From: CANLBN01 sp034111645
Lineage (GTDB): Bacteria > Pseudomonadota > Gammaproteobacteria > Pseudomonadales > Cellvibrionaceae
DNA: 64,000 nucleotides
Reading direction: 5' to 3'
Assembly (NCBI GenBank): GCA_034111645.1
Contig: JAWUWW010000048.1
Span: 12,276 to 76,275 of the forward strand
The position numbers were made by a program, and so were the translations under genes. Of this stretch, positions 8,402-18,127 are shown one piece after another. Positions within the stretch are counted from its first letter, which is position 1. The number at the start of each line of letters is the position of its first letter. The notes under the pieces were generated by a model. The model was given only the letters and a program-made list of their open reading frames with translations, did not search any database and was not told the origin of the DNA.

Positions 8402-9910
8402 ATGTCCAACGAACAAGTACAAGACGAGAATCGATTAATTGCCGAGCGACGTGAAAAATTGGCGTCTATTCGTCAGCAAGGTTTAGCGTTTCCTAACAAT
8501 GTAAAGCGCGAGCATAAAGCTAGCGATTTACAGGCTCAATTCGGTGAAAAGACAAAGCCAGAATTAGAAGAGCTTAATCATAAAGTTTCTGTTGCTGGAC
8601 GTGTAATGGCAAAGCGTGGGCCCTTTATGGTGTTGCAAGATGTTAGTGGCCAAATACAACTTTATGCAAGTAAAGATGCGCAAAACACCTTAAAAGACAC
8701 GACGGGTCATTGGGATTTGGGTGATATTGTCAGCGTCAGTGGTGCTTTACATAAATCAGGTAAAGGCGATCTTTACGTTAATTTAGAAGAGTTTGAGTTA
8801 CTGACTAAATCTCTGCGTCCATTGCCTGATAAATATCATGGCCTTGCAGATCAAGAGTTACGCTATCGCCAACGCTATGTCGATTTAATTGTAAATCCTG
8901 GCGTTCGCGATACCTTTAAGATACGTTCACAAGTGATTACGTTTATTCGTAGCTACTTAAACGCTAATGAGTTTCTAGAAGTCGAAACCCCCATGCTTCA
9001 AACGATACCTGGTGGTGCTACGGCGCGGCCTTTCATCACGCATCACAACGCACTCGATATGGATATGTACTTGCGCATTGCACCCGAGCTTTATTTAAAG
9101 CGCTTAGTCGTTGGTGGTTTTGAGCGCGTCTACGAAATCAATCGTAATTTTCGTAACGAGGGCTTATCAACGCGTCACAACCCCGAGTTTACCATGCTTG
9201 AGTTTTATCAAGCCTACGCTAATTATAATGACTTAATGAATCTTACCGAAGATATGCTACGCCAAATTGCTCAGCAAGTACTTGGCACTACCGATGTAAA
9301 AAACACGCTTAAAAATAGCGAAGGCGAAATTGTCGAAGAAAAAGTTTACGATTTTGCTAAGCCGTTTACTCGCATTAGTGTGTTTGATTCGATCTTACAT
9401 TATAACGATGATATTACAGCTGAAGAGTTAGCAAGTGAGACGGGTGCGCGTAAAATCGCAGAACGGCTGCATATTCCTTTAAAAGATTATTACGGTTTGG
9501 GTAAAGTTCAAATTGAAATTTTTGAAAAAACAGTTGAGCATCGCCTTGATAACCCAACTTTCATTACTCAATATCCTACCGAGGTCTCGCCGCTTGCACG
9601 CCGAAATGATTCTAATCCCTTGGTGACAGATCGTTTCGAGTTTTTTGTAGGTGGTCGTGAAATTGCTAACGGATTTTCTGAGCTTAATGATGCAGAAGAT
9701 CAAGCAGAACGTTTTCAGCAACAAGTATCAGAAAAAGACTCGGGTGATGATGAAGCAATGCATTACGATGCCGATTATATCCGCGCTCTAGAATATGGTT
9801 TGCCGCCAACTGCCGGTGAGGGTATTGGTATAGATCGCTTAGTGATGTTGTTAACAGATTCTCCTTCTATCAGAGATGTATTGTTGTTTCCGCATATGCG
9901 ACCAGAATAG
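8402..9910 (+). CDS. lysS: Lysyl-tRNA synthetase, class II
   Basis: This 502-residue class II enzyme attaches lysine to tRNA-Lys. An N-terminal OB-fold anticodon-binding domain (about residues 55-150) is followed by the catalytic core. Motif 2 is seen in NRNFRNEGLSTRHNPEFT near residue 250, and motif 3 in GEGIGIDRLVMLL near residue 478. A 91-base gap separates it from prfB, and co-transcription is likely. Length and motifs are normal. Confidence 0.97.
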   Translation: MSNEQVQDENRLIAERREKLASIRQQGLAFPNNVKREHKASDLQAQFGEKTKPELEELNHKVSVAGRVMAKRGPFMVLQDVSGQIQLYASKDAQNTLKDTTGHWDLGDIVSVSGALHKSGKGDLYVNLEEFELLTKSLRPLPDKYHGLADQELRYRQRYVDLIVNPGVRDTFKIRSQVITFIRSYLNANEFLEVETPMLQTIPGGATARPFITHHNALDMDMYLRIAPELYLKRLVVGGFERVYEINRNFRNEGLSTRHNPEFTMLEFYQAYANYNDLMNLTEDMLRQIAQQVLGTTDVKNTLKNSEGEIVEEKVYDFAKPFTRISVFDSILHYNDDITAEELASETGARKIAERLHIPLKDYYGLGKVQIEIFEKTVEHRLDNPTFITQYPTEVSPLARRNDSNPLVTDRFEFFVGGREIANGFSELNDAEDQAERFQQQVSEKDSGDDEAMHYDADYIRALEYGLPPTAGEGIGIDRLVMLLTDSPSIRDVLLFPHMRPE

Positions 9911-9950
9911 TAAGTCTACCTACCGTAAAGAATAATTTATTAGGTTTAAT

Positions 9951-9982
9951 ATCAAGCAGTAATTATTTAGCTGCTTGATTTT
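9951..9982 (+). terminator. Intrinsic terminator after lysS
   Basis: ATCAAGCAG (9951-9959) pairs with CTGCTTGAT (9971-9979), followed by TTTT. The 9-base stem is 41 bases past the lysS stop. Confidence 0.6.
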
Positions 9983-10089
9983 AAATGCTTATTTTTTTTA
10001 TTTTTTAAAGGAATAATTAGTATTTTTAACAATTATTTTTTAATACAGACATCATATAGTTTCAATAATTAATATAAGTCTATTTGCTG

Positions 10090-10764
10090 ATGATAAAGCT
10101 ACATAAAAGCTGGTTAAAACATTTAGACTCTGAGTTTGAGAAAGACTATATGCTTAGGCTCAAACGATTTTTAGTCGATGAGAAAAAAAATAAAAAAATT
10201 ATTTATCCTAAAAGCGACTTAATTTTTAATGCCTTTGATGCAACGCCGCTTAATAAAGTAAAAGTTGTTATTTTAGGCCAAGATCCTTATCACGGCCCAA
10301 TGCAAGCTCATGGCTTAAGTTTTTCTGTTCCCCCCAATGTTGTCATCCCACCCTCTTTAAAAAATATTTATAAAGAAATTGAACGTGACTTACAGTTAAA
10401 AATGCCAAATCATGGTTGCCTTCAGTCCTGGGCTGCCCAAGGCGTATTGTTACTCAATGCAACATTAACTGTAGAGCATGCCAAAGCAGGCTCTCATCAA
10501 AAAAAAGGTTGGGAGATTTTTACGGATCAAGCAATTAAGGTCGTTAATGACCAATGCGATCATGTGGTGTTTCTACTGTGGGGAAATTACGCGCAAAAGA
10601 AAGGTCAGTTTATTGATACAAAAAAACATTACGTTTTAAGGTCACCTCATCCATCACCTTTATCGGCCCATCGTGGATTTATTGGCAACAATCATTTTTC
10701 ACTTACCAATGATTATTTGAAGTCTAAAGCTAAAGAGCCTATTAACTGGCAAGCAAAGATTTAA
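10090..10764 (+). CDS. ung: Uracil-DNA glycosylase
   Basis: Family 1 uracil-DNA glycosylase, 224 aa from ATG 10090, which removes uracil from DNA to start base excision repair. The water-activating motif GQDPYHG is present with the catalytic Asp at residue 65, and the C-terminal H-P-S-P-L-S-A-H-R-G-F block supplies the catalytic His and the DNA minor-groove loop. An in-frame TTG lies six bases earlier (10084), but ATG 10090 gives the expected length. No strong Shine-Dalgarno sequence is visible at either start. It is convergent with the HDOD gene. Confidence 0.95.
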   Translation: MIKLHKSWLKHLDSEFEKDYMLRLKRFLVDEKKNKKIIYPKSDLIFNAFDATPLNKVKVVILGQDPYHGPMQAHGLSFSVPPNVVIPPSLKNIYKEIERDLQLKMPNHGCLQSWAAQGVLLLNATLTVEHAKAGSHQKKGWEIFTDQAIKVVNDQCDHVVFLLWGNYAQKKGQFIDTKKHYVLRSPHPSPLSAHRGFIGNNHFSLTNDYLKSKAKEPINWQAKI

Positions 10765-10874
10765 TATTAAGGCTCACCATGTCGTGTCATATATGCGTGA
10801 ATATTAAAAAAAATCTTAGAGTATCACTGTTAGACATTAGAGCTAAACAGCGATAACGATAAATACTTAACGTG

Positions 10875-11711
10875 TTAAGCGTTCAACATTTCCATCGCTG
10901 CTGCCATTTCTTCACTCAAATCAGTTGATTCGATATGTGCTTCAGCCTCAAGGCCTAAACGTCCAAATGATTTAACTTGCGAGTAATCCACATTACTGAA
11001 TTCACCACCGCCATCCATTTGAGTTTGAAGCATCGCTACGGTGACAAGATCTGCGTAATCGGCTTCTGGGATGTCGCGTGAGAATTTTAAATGATCAACA
11101 GGAATAGATTGAAGTTCTTTAGGGAAATCCCATTTTCTTAAAATAGCACGACCAATAATAGGGTGAATGGCTTTAATGACTCGATCTAGAGAGAGGCTGT
11201 CTTTTAATAATGATGGATGTTCTTCTGCAAAGCTAAGTATCGGCAATTTGCCAATTTGATAGACAAGCCCGCCTAGAGTAGCTTGATCTGGGCGAAGTTT
11301 AGTTCTATGTTTACATAAAATATGACATACGCCCGCAATTTCACTAGAGGTTTGCCAAATTTGGCGCATGCGAGTGTCTACAATGCTAGACGTTGCCTGA
11401 AACATTTGCTCCATAGCTAAGTCAACCGCAATATTAGCGGTATAGGCCATTCCAAGACGACCTAAGGCCATCTTCATATCTTTTATTTCTTGTGCGGCTC
11501 TAAAAATAGGGCTGTTAGCGACTTTTACAATACGCGCACTGAGTGCAGCATCACTACCGATAATTTTTTCGATATCGGAGAGATTAGAATCAGGATTTTC
11601 TGCAACATCGCGCACCCTAAGAGCAACTTCAGGAAGCGTGGGGAGTACAATTTGATCATTTTTGATTAAAGAAATAATCTCCCTACTGACTTCTTCAACA
11701 ATATTGCTCAT
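10875..11711 (-). CDS. HDOD domain protein
   Basis: A 278-residue protein made almost entirely of an HDOD domain, the helical HD-related output domain found in bacterial signalling proteins. The opening LPTLPEVALRVRDVAENPDSNLSDIEKIIGSDAALSARIVKVANS region is typical. HDOD proteins lack the full metal-binding HD pair and are usually regulatory. It is downstream of ygfZ on the same strand with 37 bases between them, so probably co-transcribed. The specific role cannot be told from the sequence. Confidence 0.85.
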   Translation of the reverse strand: MSNIVEEVSREIISLIKNDQIVLPTLPEVALRVRDVAENPDSNLSDIEKIIGSDAALSARIVKVANSPIFRAAQEIKDMKMALGRLGMAYTANIAVDLAMEQMFQATSSIVDTRMRQIWQTSSEIAGVCHILCKHRTKLRPDQATLGGLVYQIGKLPILSFAEEHPSLLKDSLSLDRVIKAIHPIIGRAILRKWDFPKELQSIPVDHLKFSRDIPEADYADLVTVAMLQTQMDGGGEFSNVDYSQVKSFGRLGLEAEAHIESTDLSEEMAAAMEMLNA

Positions 11712-11748
11712 AAAATAGTCTCGGTATCCAAAATAGTCGTTTTTAAAT

Positions 11749-12681
11749 CTATTCCTTAGTTATAGCATAGGGAAGCGGATGCAGTTGAAGTTTTTGCTGA
11801 AAATCTTGATCTATAAAGATCTGATCACTATTTACTGATTCTTCAGTGACTACAGCGAGTAAAATTTGACCATTTTCTGTTGATGCCGATAGTGCAACGT
11901 GCCCAATTGCCTGATTTTTATCAGGGCTATAAAGAGGCGTATTTGGGGGTAGCTGTGCATTAGTATCGACTGAAAAGCGATAAAGATGCTTTTTGAGTTT
12001 GCCAAGATAATGCATCCGCGCGACCACCTCTTGGCCTGTATAACAGCCCTTAGTAAAGCTGATAGCTTCACGAAGCACCTGAAAATTTAGCATTTGTGGA
12101 ATAAACTCTTCGACGGTTTCTGGCCGAACTTCGGCAATACCTTGCTTTATATTATCAATACACCATTGTTTATCTGCGGATTCGAGCGAATTGAACGCTG
12201 TTATTTGTTGAGTGTTTTCTGAAGATACCCAGAGTTCAAAGCGGTCATCATCAATTTTTATGACACTAATGCCCGATGTATGATGAATTGCTTCACCGAC
12301 TAGACTAGGGATAGAAAGCCCTAAGGCCTCTAATGGGGCGGTATCTTGACCTTTATAGGCGATTATTCGATAAGACTCAGAGGCATCGATAAGCTCTACT
12401 TTAGAAAACATACTGTATTTTTTTAATTGGGTAAGAGCCCCAGCTAGTAAAGACGAATAGATTGAAAGAGCGATAGTCTGCTCATCGAGTTGGCAGGCTA
12501 AAAAGCTAAACAACATTCTACCTTTATGAGTGCAATGTGCGCCCAATATGGTTTTACTTCTGCCGTCGCTAATAGCAAGCTGTTTGACATCGCAGGTTAC
12601 TTGACCTTGTAAAAATTTTTGTGCTTCAGGCCCCTTTAATATTAAGAGTTTGTGATCCTGACTTTCTAAAAATGCTGTCAT
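11749..12681 (-). CDS. ygfZ: YgfZ/GcvT-like folate-binding Fe-S cluster protein
   Basis: YgfZ is a tetrahydrofolate-binding protein that helps build or repair certain iron-sulfur enzymes, including the tRNA methylthiotransferase MiaB. The 310-residue product has the diagnostic K-G-C-Y-T-G-Q-E motif near residue 217, with the conserved cysteine. The C-terminal barrel follows. It diverges from sdhE-ygfX, the same arrangement as in enterobacteria, and is followed by the HDOD gene on its own strand. Confidence 0.93.
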   Translation of the reverse strand: MTAFLESQDHKLLILKGPEAQKFLQGQVTCDVKQLAISDGRSKTILGAHCTHKGRMLFSFLACQLDEQTIALSIYSSLLAGALTQLKKYSMFSKVELIDASESYRIIAYKGQDTAPLEALGLSIPSLVGEAIHHTSGISVIKIDDDRFELWVSSENTQQITAFNSLESADKQWCIDNIKQGIAEVRPETVEEFIPQMLNFQVLREAISFTKGCYTGQEVVARMHYLGKLKKHLYRFSVDTNAQLPPNTPLYSPDKNQAIGHVALSASTENGQILLAVVTEESVNSDQIFIDQDFQQKLQLHPLPYAITKE

Positions 12682-13009
12682 AGAAACTTAATCCATAATT
12701 TGCTAATGGCTAGTACGCCTGTTAGATGATAAAAACCTACTGATTAAGGCACCTTTGACCAGAAATTTTGCAAAGCCTTTTTTATAAAAGGCTTATTGCT
12801 AGCTTATAGCACCACAATACCCATCACGTAGTCAAAATGTCCGACTAAAACCGCTTTTCATCGCGAGGTATATTCTCGAACAGATTCATAGTGAATGTAT
12901 TTGCAGAAAGTTATTTGAGTTTACGCTTGAGTATTATAAAGGGATTCATTATTGTATGCGCAATTATCTAAGCATCATAATCATCTATTAATCAAGAATA
13001 GGAAGTACA
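12682..13009. promoter_or_regulatory. Divergent promoter region of ygfZ and sdhE, with a hairpin
   Basis: This 328-base gap has no coding frame that I trust. It contains AAGCCTTTT (12773-12781) and AAAAGGCTT (12786-12794), a 9-base inverted repeat with a 4-base loop. The position between divergent starts suggests an operator or leader structure rather than a terminator, but nothing identifies a regulator. Confidence 0.4.
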
Positions 13010-13267
13010 ATGGAATATAATCGTCTAGTATGGGCAAGTCGCCGCGGAATGCTAGAGCTCGACTTAATTTTGCAACCATTTGTCGAAAACGTCTATAAAA
13101 ATCTTGGCGATGACGATCAAAAATTATTTGATCTTTTATTAGAAGAGCAAGATCAAGATCTATTTAATTGGTTTCTTAAAAAAGAAGATCCCGATAATGA
13201 AAATTTGCTAAGGATAGTGAAAATTGTTCGTGAAAAATCTAACAAATACGCAGCAAAACAAGGTTAA
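13010..13267 (+). CDS. sdhE: Succinate dehydrogenase assembly factor SdhE
   Basis: SdhE (YgfY) promotes covalent attachment of FAD to SdhA. The 85-residue protein has the family's R-G-M-L-E motif at residues 12-16 (RGxxE), which contacts the flavoprotein. Length is normal. The stop overlaps the start of ygfX, so the two are translationally coupled. Confidence 0.93.
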   Translation: MEYNRLVWASRRGMLELDLILQPFVENVYKNLGDDDQKLFDLLLEEQDQDLFNWFLKKEDPDNENLLRIVKIVREKSNKYAAKQG

Positions 13268-13733
13268 TGTTCAAGCGTTAACTAAATCGTCCCCACAGCT
13301 AATTAGAATAAAGCCATCAAAATTACTGCTAACGATTGTGACAATGTTGCATATGTTGATAGTTGTGTCTTTTTTATCGTCAGGTTTGTCATTTAAGTGG
13401 GCGCAACTACCCATAGTATTAGTATGTATTCATTTGGGCTTTTATTGTTATCAGTGGCGTCTTTTGCCCAATTATCGTTTGCAATTTTTAGCTGATCGCT
13501 GGCATCTTTTAACAAAACAAGAAAGTCCTGATATAGAAACTTTAAAGGCTAAAGAACAGATTCGGTTGTCTATAAAGGCTTGTTATTATTGGTCTCGCTT
13601 TTTAGTTGTTTTAATAGTTGAAGATGAGGCTTTAAAGTCTCGTATCCAATACATTCCCATTGTTTTTGATTGCTGTAATGAAGATGATTTTCGTTTTATA
13701 AAGGTAATGAGCAAGTCAATGTTGGCTTCATAG
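13224..13733 (+). CDS. ygfX: YgfX-like inner membrane protein
   Basis: A 169-residue protein with two adjacent hydrophobic segments (about residues 37-57 and 62-77) followed by a soluble C-terminal region containing the WHLL pattern and a long helical part. Size, topology and position directly after sdhE match YgfX (also called CptA), reported in E. coli as a membrane partner of SdhE. The start is probably TTG 13224 or GTG 13230, both inside sdhE, giving an overlap of about 40 bases. Sequence conservation in this family is low, so the call leans on context. Confidence 0.75.
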   Translation: MFVKNLTNTQQNKVNVQALTKSSPQLIRIKPSKLLLTIVTMLHMLIVVSFLSSGLSFKWAQLPIVLVCIHLGFYCYQWRLLPNYRLQFLADRWHLLTKQESPDIETLKAKEQIRLSIKACYYWSRFLVVLIVEDEALKSRIQYIPIVFDCCNEDDFRFIKVMSKSMLAS

Positions 13734-13763
13734 CTTGTCGTGATAAATTAGTTGAGACATTAA

Positions 13764-14630
13764 ATGACGAATGAAACAAAAGGCATGCTCTTAGGGTTTT
13801 GTGGTGTCATTGCGTTTTCTCTAACCCTGCCTATTACACGCTCTCTCGTTACTCTTTCTGACCCAGTGTTTATTGCCAGTGCTCGTGTTGTTGTAGCAGC
13901 TATTGCCGCTGGCTCTTGGTTATTGCTAACAAAGCAAGTTTGGCCAACAGCAGCGCAGTTCAAAAGATTAGTTATTGTTGCCAGTGGCATCACCTTTGGT
14001 TTTCCTATTTTTTCATCAATTGCGATGAAGTCTTTACCGGCATCGCATGGTGGTGTTGTGTTAGGTTTGTTACCTCTTGTGACCGCCATTGTCGCTGCTA
14101 TCATTTATAAAGAAAGGCCGTCTATTGGTTTTTGGATGGCATCCTTAATAGGTAGTATTTTAGTGATTGTTTATTCACTACTGCAAGGTGACGGGCATTT
14201 TCAGCAAGGTGATATTGCATTATTAATTGCGGCTATTTCAGTATCTATTTCATACGGGGCTGGGGCTACATTATCCCGCGAATTAGGTAGTCTCCAAGTT
14301 GTTAGTTGGGCGGTCGTTATTTCTGCGCCAATATTATTTATCGTCGCTTTATTAACAATGCCAAATGATGTGTTGTTGGTAAAGCCATGGGATTGGATTA
14401 ATTTTTTATATTTAGCTTTAGTCAGCCAGTGGTTAAGCTTTTTATTTTGGAATAAAGGCTTAGCTCTTGGCGGTATTGCGCGGGTTAGTCAAACGCAATT
14501 ATTACAGCCCTTTTTGACCATTCTTTTTTCTATTTTATTGCTAGGCGAGCAGCTAGATTTTATGACACTATTGTTTGCAGGTTTAGTCGCACTGATTGTT
14601 GTATTTGGACGTAAATTTAAGGCGGCTTAG
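13764..14630 (+). CDS. DMT-superfamily (EamA) exporter
   Basis: A 288-residue integral membrane protein with about ten hydrophobic helices in two EamA-type halves. Typical features are the N-terminal GFCGVIAFSLTLP helix, the SHGGVVLGLLPLVTAI segment in the first half and LLQPFLTILFSILLLGEQLD near the end of the second. Members export amino acids or other small metabolites, but the substrate cannot be read from sequence. It follows ygfX by 30 bases and may share its transcript. Confidence 0.88.
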   Translation: MTNETKGMLLGFCGVIAFSLTLPITRSLVTLSDPVFIASARVVVAAIAAGSWLLLTKQVWPTAAQFKRLVIVASGITFGFPIFSSIAMKSLPASHGGVVLGLLPLVTAIVAAIIYKERPSIGFWMASLIGSILVIVYSLLQGDGHFQQGDIALLIAAISVSISYGAGATLSRELGSLQVVSWAVVISAPILFIVALLTMPNDVLLVKPWDWINFLYLALVSQWLSFLFWNKGLALGGIARVSQTQLLQPFLTILFSILLLGEQLDFMTLLFAGLVALIVVFGRKFKAA

Positions 14631-14774
14631 AGAGAATGTTATTTGCTTAAGTGTTTTGTAAAATAGTATTGAAGTAAACTTTGAGACGGTTTCTAAAGAC
14701 AGTTCGATTAGGTGGGTTTTAATCTAATAGCCTCTTATTCAATATATGTTTTAACTTAATAAGTTGTTAAACAA

Positions 14775-14812
14775 TAAAAAAATCTAGTTGTATCTACAGG
14801 CTAGACTTTTTT
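14775..14812. terminator. Probable bidirectional terminator
   Basis: A run of A (14775-14782), TCTAG (14783-14787), CTAGA (14801-14805) and a T-rich tract to 14812 form a hairpin with U tracts on both strands. It lies between the convergent DMT and DM13 genes. Confidence 0.5.
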
Positions 14813-14830
14813 AATGATGGCATTAAACCT

Positions 14831-15226
14831 TTATTTGAGTGAACCGCCACCCCAAAGTACAGAATATTTTTCACAGTGAATCAATACAGAAGCAAAATCA
14901 TCAATATTAACACTTGCTGGAATTTCGTATTCCTGTGCTCCTTTTGCTGATTGTAATTGGCTAAGAAGCACAGATGAACTTATTACATTTTGACCGTTCA
15001 CCTGATCAATACTTAGATTTGATAAAAATATTTTTAAATCAGGACCATTTTTGGTTTTAAATTTCTCATCGAAAGCAATAAATGTTTTCCCGTCGCGCTT
15101 AACCACTTCCCAAGAACCTTTAATGCCGTATTTTTTTTCAACCCATTCATTTGCTTGTGAGTTAATACTTAATACTGTAAAAAAAAGTAATGACAGTAGC
15201 TTTAACGTTGTTCGTATTTGTTTCAT
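14831..15226 (-). CDS. Secreted DM13-domain protein
   Basis: A 131-residue protein with a signal peptide (KLLSLLFFTVLSINSQA) and a single DM13 domain. Diagnostic pieces are KNGPDLKIFLS, AKGAQEYEIP and SVLIHCEKYSVLWGGG, with the one conserved cysteine. DM13 domains are proposed to act in extracytoplasmic redox or adhesion functions, with no defined role in bacteria that I know. It is probably periplasmic and monocistronic, with its own promoter in the gap to the right. Confidence 0.85.
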   Translation of the reverse strand: MKQIRTTLKLLSLLFFTVLSINSQANEWVEKKYGIKGSWEVVKRDGKTFIAFDEKFKTKNGPDLKIFLSNLSIDQVNGQNVISSSVLLSQLQSAKGAQEYEIPASVNIDDFASVLIHCEKYSVLWGGGSLK

Positions 15227-15895
15227 AAGTGTTTCTCTTGACGGTTAAAGATTGAAATATAAGACATGGTTTGATCAGATAAAGTTCAATCGAGAGTCCC
15301 TAATCAAACGATAGTTACGATATTGTAGTTTTATAATACGATCAAATCGGCTTGCGCTGCCATTATTAAAGTGGGGATGATGCTTGTAAACCTGACATAG
15401 AGAGTGATTTTATCAATGCCAATCTATGGAGCTAGTGGCTAACTTGGATAGCAGAGGTTTCCATAATTGCTTAGATTGTTAGTAGGGCGCAATGGCTAGG
15501 TTTAGTATTGACCAGATGTAAGCCACTTGACTATTTTATCGAATGAATGGCCAAGGATGTAACTAGCTTTGATCCACCAGTATCTGCAAATACATACTTA
15601 CTTTGTTAGTCTGTGGTTTTTTACTTAACTTAAAGTCAGATTGCTTACACCAGTAATGATCTTAAGGTTCATTATTTAATACTTAAATATGTTGGAATTA
15701 AGAAAAGCTAATAAGTAAAATTTTGAATGTTTTATTTATGGGCTATTGTTTATCTCAGATCGTAATAGAAATGGTCAATATGGAATTAATTTTTTTATTG
15801 TCGTAAGATGTATTTTTCAACAGTAATTCTAATATAGACAGTATTAATAAGTAGTAAGATAAGCATCATTAAATTTATCATTAAAAGGAAACCTC
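15227..15895. other. 670-base gap without a recognisable gene
   Basis: There is no open frame of credible length or codon pattern on either strand. The left end should contain the DM13 promoter and the right end the GST promoter. The middle (about 15340-15640) is somewhat less AT-rich, as a decayed gene might be, but I could not align it to any family. Confidence 0.4.
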
Positions 15896-16597
15896 ATGAC
15901 TATTAAGTTATATGACCTCGCAGGCAGTGATCCAGAAATTTTATTTAGCCCTTATTGCTGGCGCGTACGCATGTCGCTATTACATAAAGGCTTAGATTAT
16001 ACGTCTATCCCTTGGCGTTTTTTGGAAAAAGAGACAATCGCTGAAGCCAATCATAAAGCTGTACCCGTTATTAATGACAACGGTACTTGGGTGGGTGATA
16101 GTTGGAAAATAGTTAAATATTTAGATGAAAAATATCCTAATAAGCCCACGTTGCTAAATGGAGCCGAAGGTGAAGCTCATGCATTATTAGTGCAAGAGTT
16201 ATGTACAAGTTTAATTTTTCCTGCCGCTATTCCCATTGCTATTTATCCTGTTAGTCAATTACTAGATGAAGAAAATCGTGCCTATTTTGTAAAAACAAGA
16301 GAAGCTGCTTTAGGTGCTAAATTGAGTGATCTCAATGCAGATCCTGAAACGGGTAAAGCTAATCTTGAAAAGGCATTAGTACCATTCAATAAGATGCTTA
16401 AACACACCAAATTTATGGGTGGCGATAAGCCTACCTACGCAGATTATTGCTTATTTGGCGTTCTTAAGTGGGCAGATATCGTTAGCCCATATAGACCGAT
16501 TAACGATAAAAGTGCAGTAGGCGAGTGGTTTGTTCGACTAGAAAATATGTTTGATGCGCATGCGGCAAACGCACCAACGGTGCGTAATAGAAAATAA
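15896..16597 (+). CDS. Glutathione S-transferase, beta-etherase-like
   Basis: A 233-residue two-domain GST. The N-terminal thioredoxin-like domain starts with KLYDLAGSDPE and has an F-S-P-Y-C-W-R motif near residues 17-23, then the cis-Pro segment AVPVIND (about 55-61). The S-P-x-C-W-R start resembles LigE/fungal beta-etherase-type GSTs rather than classical classes. Substrate is unknown. It starts after a good AAAGGAA ribosome site. It has no operon partner, as the next gene is convergent. Confidence 0.82.
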   Translation: MTIKLYDLAGSDPEILFSPYCWRVRMSLLHKGLDYTSIPWRFLEKETIAEANHKAVPVINDNGTWVGDSWKIVKYLDEKYPNKPTLLNGAEGEAHALLVQELCTSLIFPAAIPIAIYPVSQLLDEENRAYFVKTREAALGAKLSDLNADPETGKANLEKALVPFNKMLKHTKFMGGDKPTYADYCLFGVLKWADIVSPYRPINDKSAVGEWFVRLENMFDAHAANAPTVRNRK

Positions 16598-16625
16598 AAC
16601 AAATTACGAGTTACTTCAGATTCCG

Positions 16626-16668
16626 GCCTTACTATTTATTTTTACAGTATATAAATAAATAGTAGGGC
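16626..16668. terminator. Long hairpin between convergent GST and PLP decarboxylase genes
   Basis: Arms 16626-16641 and 16653-16668 form a 16-base stem with one G-U pair and an 11-base loop. Position between two gene ends suggests a bidirectional terminator, although neither side has a long T tract. Confidence 0.55.
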
Positions 16669-16711
16669 AATCAGTAGATATAAAAAGTGCTTAGATAATT
16701 ATAGTTAGTTG

Positions 16712-18127
16712 CTAAATAAACTCTTTTTCTAGTCTTTTGCCAATGGATACACATTGCGTTAATAAATTAGTGATGTGTGCTGTGTTCATAAATTCATTGG
16801 CGATAATTAAGCGTATACCAACTTTACCCTTATAGCGTGCATAGTCACTATAAGCGCCACCCTCTGCCATCATTGTTTTAGTGATTGCCATATTTAATTT
16901 ACCGATGGCTGCTTCATTGTCGAGATTAATTTCTTTTATAGAAGCAGGAACATATGTAAACAATACATTTAAATAAACCGCTGGCGCTAACATTTGTAGT
17001 GAAGGCTCGTCATTGATGCTGTTAACACAAAATTCTTTAATGCTTTGTAAATTATCAATTTTTTTAGCAAATCCTAGTCTGCCGATTGATTTCCAGCTAA
17101 GCCATACTTTGAGCGCATCAGCACGGCGCCCGCATTGAATAGAACGCTCGCCTAAGTTGTAGCTAGCGTTATCATCTTGATGAAACAAGTACTCGCCACC
17201 ACCTCCGGCAATGCAAGCCTTAAGACAACCGGCTTGTTTGACTAAAATAACAGCGGCAGTGATTGGCACATTCATTAGTTTATGAGCGTCCCAAGCAAAA
17301 GAATCGGCTAAATGAGAGTCTTTTATAAGCTCTTTGTATTTTTCAGAAAATAATACAGGTGCACCCCATGCGCCATCTATATGTAACCAGAGATTATATT
17401 TTTTTGCGATTTTACTAGCATCAGCAACGCAATCATAAGCGCCGATAACAGTTGTACCTGCGGTTAAGCCAATAAAGAAGGGTAGATCACCATTGGCAAG
17501 TGTTTGTTCAATGGCTTGTTCTAAGGCATGGGGTATTATTTGACCGTTTTCATCGGATGCGATACTGATTAAGTTGTCAGTACCGATACCTAAAAGATTA
17601 GCTGCCCGTTGATTGGAATAATGTGCTTGGTCAGATACATAAGCGACTAATTTACGGCCTTGCATGCCTTGTGTTTTTGACGCTGGGTAAGCTCTATGAC
17701 GAGCCAGCATCATGCCGATAAGATTTGCTTGGCTGCCACCTGCAACCATCACTCCATCGCCATTTTCAAAGCCAATTAATTGATTCCATTGTTTAATAAG
17801 CTCAAGCTCCATTAATGTGGCGACAGGGCCTACTTGATAGGTATGCATGGTTGCATTTGCAAGGCTGGTAATCCAATCACCTAACAGCGCTGGGTGGTTA
17901 ACGCCAGAATAAAGTAATTTGTTAAAGCCGGGTTGAGAGACATCAGGACTATATTGAATATAATCTTTAATAGCTTGCTCTAATTCATTAGTGCTACAAC
18001 CTTTTTCACCCAGTGACAAATCAAGTATTTTTTCTAGCTCGCGAGCAAAGGAAGTTGCGGACACAGGTCTGTTTTGTGTTGACCATTGTTTAACGGCTCT
18101 AGAAAGTATGTCGATATAATCTTGCAT
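16712..18127 (-). CDS. Group II pyridoxal-phosphate-dependent decarboxylase
   Basis: A 471-residue fold-type I decarboxylase of the glutamate/aromatic/diaminobutyrate group. The cofactor lysine is Lys283 in W-D-A-H-K; Asp251 in HIDGAWGA and His169 in DQAHYS fit the pyridine-nitrogen and ring-stacking positions. The GGSQANLIGM segment near 130-139 is the typical G-G-S-x-A-N pattern. It diverges from a DegT-type aminotransferase gene. Substrate could be an aromatic amino acid, 2,4-diaminobutyrate or an acidic sulfur amino acid such as cysteate; sequence reading does not decide. Confidence 0.85.
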   Translation of the reverse strand: MQDYIDILSRAVKQWSTQNRPVSATSFARELEKILDLSLGEKGCSTNELEQAIKDYIQYSPDVSQPGFNKLLYSGVNHPALLGDWITSLANATMHTYQVGPVATLMELELIKQWNQLIGFENGDGVMVAGGSQANLIGMMLARHRAYPASKTQGMQGRKLVAYVSDQAHYSNQRAANLLGIGTDNLISIASDENGQIIPHALEQAIEQTLANGDLPFFIGLTAGTTVIGAYDCVADASKIAKKYNLWLHIDGAWGAPVLFSEKYKELIKDSHLADSFAWDAHKLMNVPITAAVILVKQAGCLKACIAGGGGEYLFHQDDNASYNLGERSIQCGRRADALKVWLSWKSIGRLGFAKKIDNLQSIKEFCVNSINDEPSLQMLAPAVYLNVLFTYVPASIKEINLDNEAAIGKLNMAITKTMMAEGGAYSDYARYKGKVGIRLIIANEFMNTAHITNLLTQCVSIGKRLEKEFI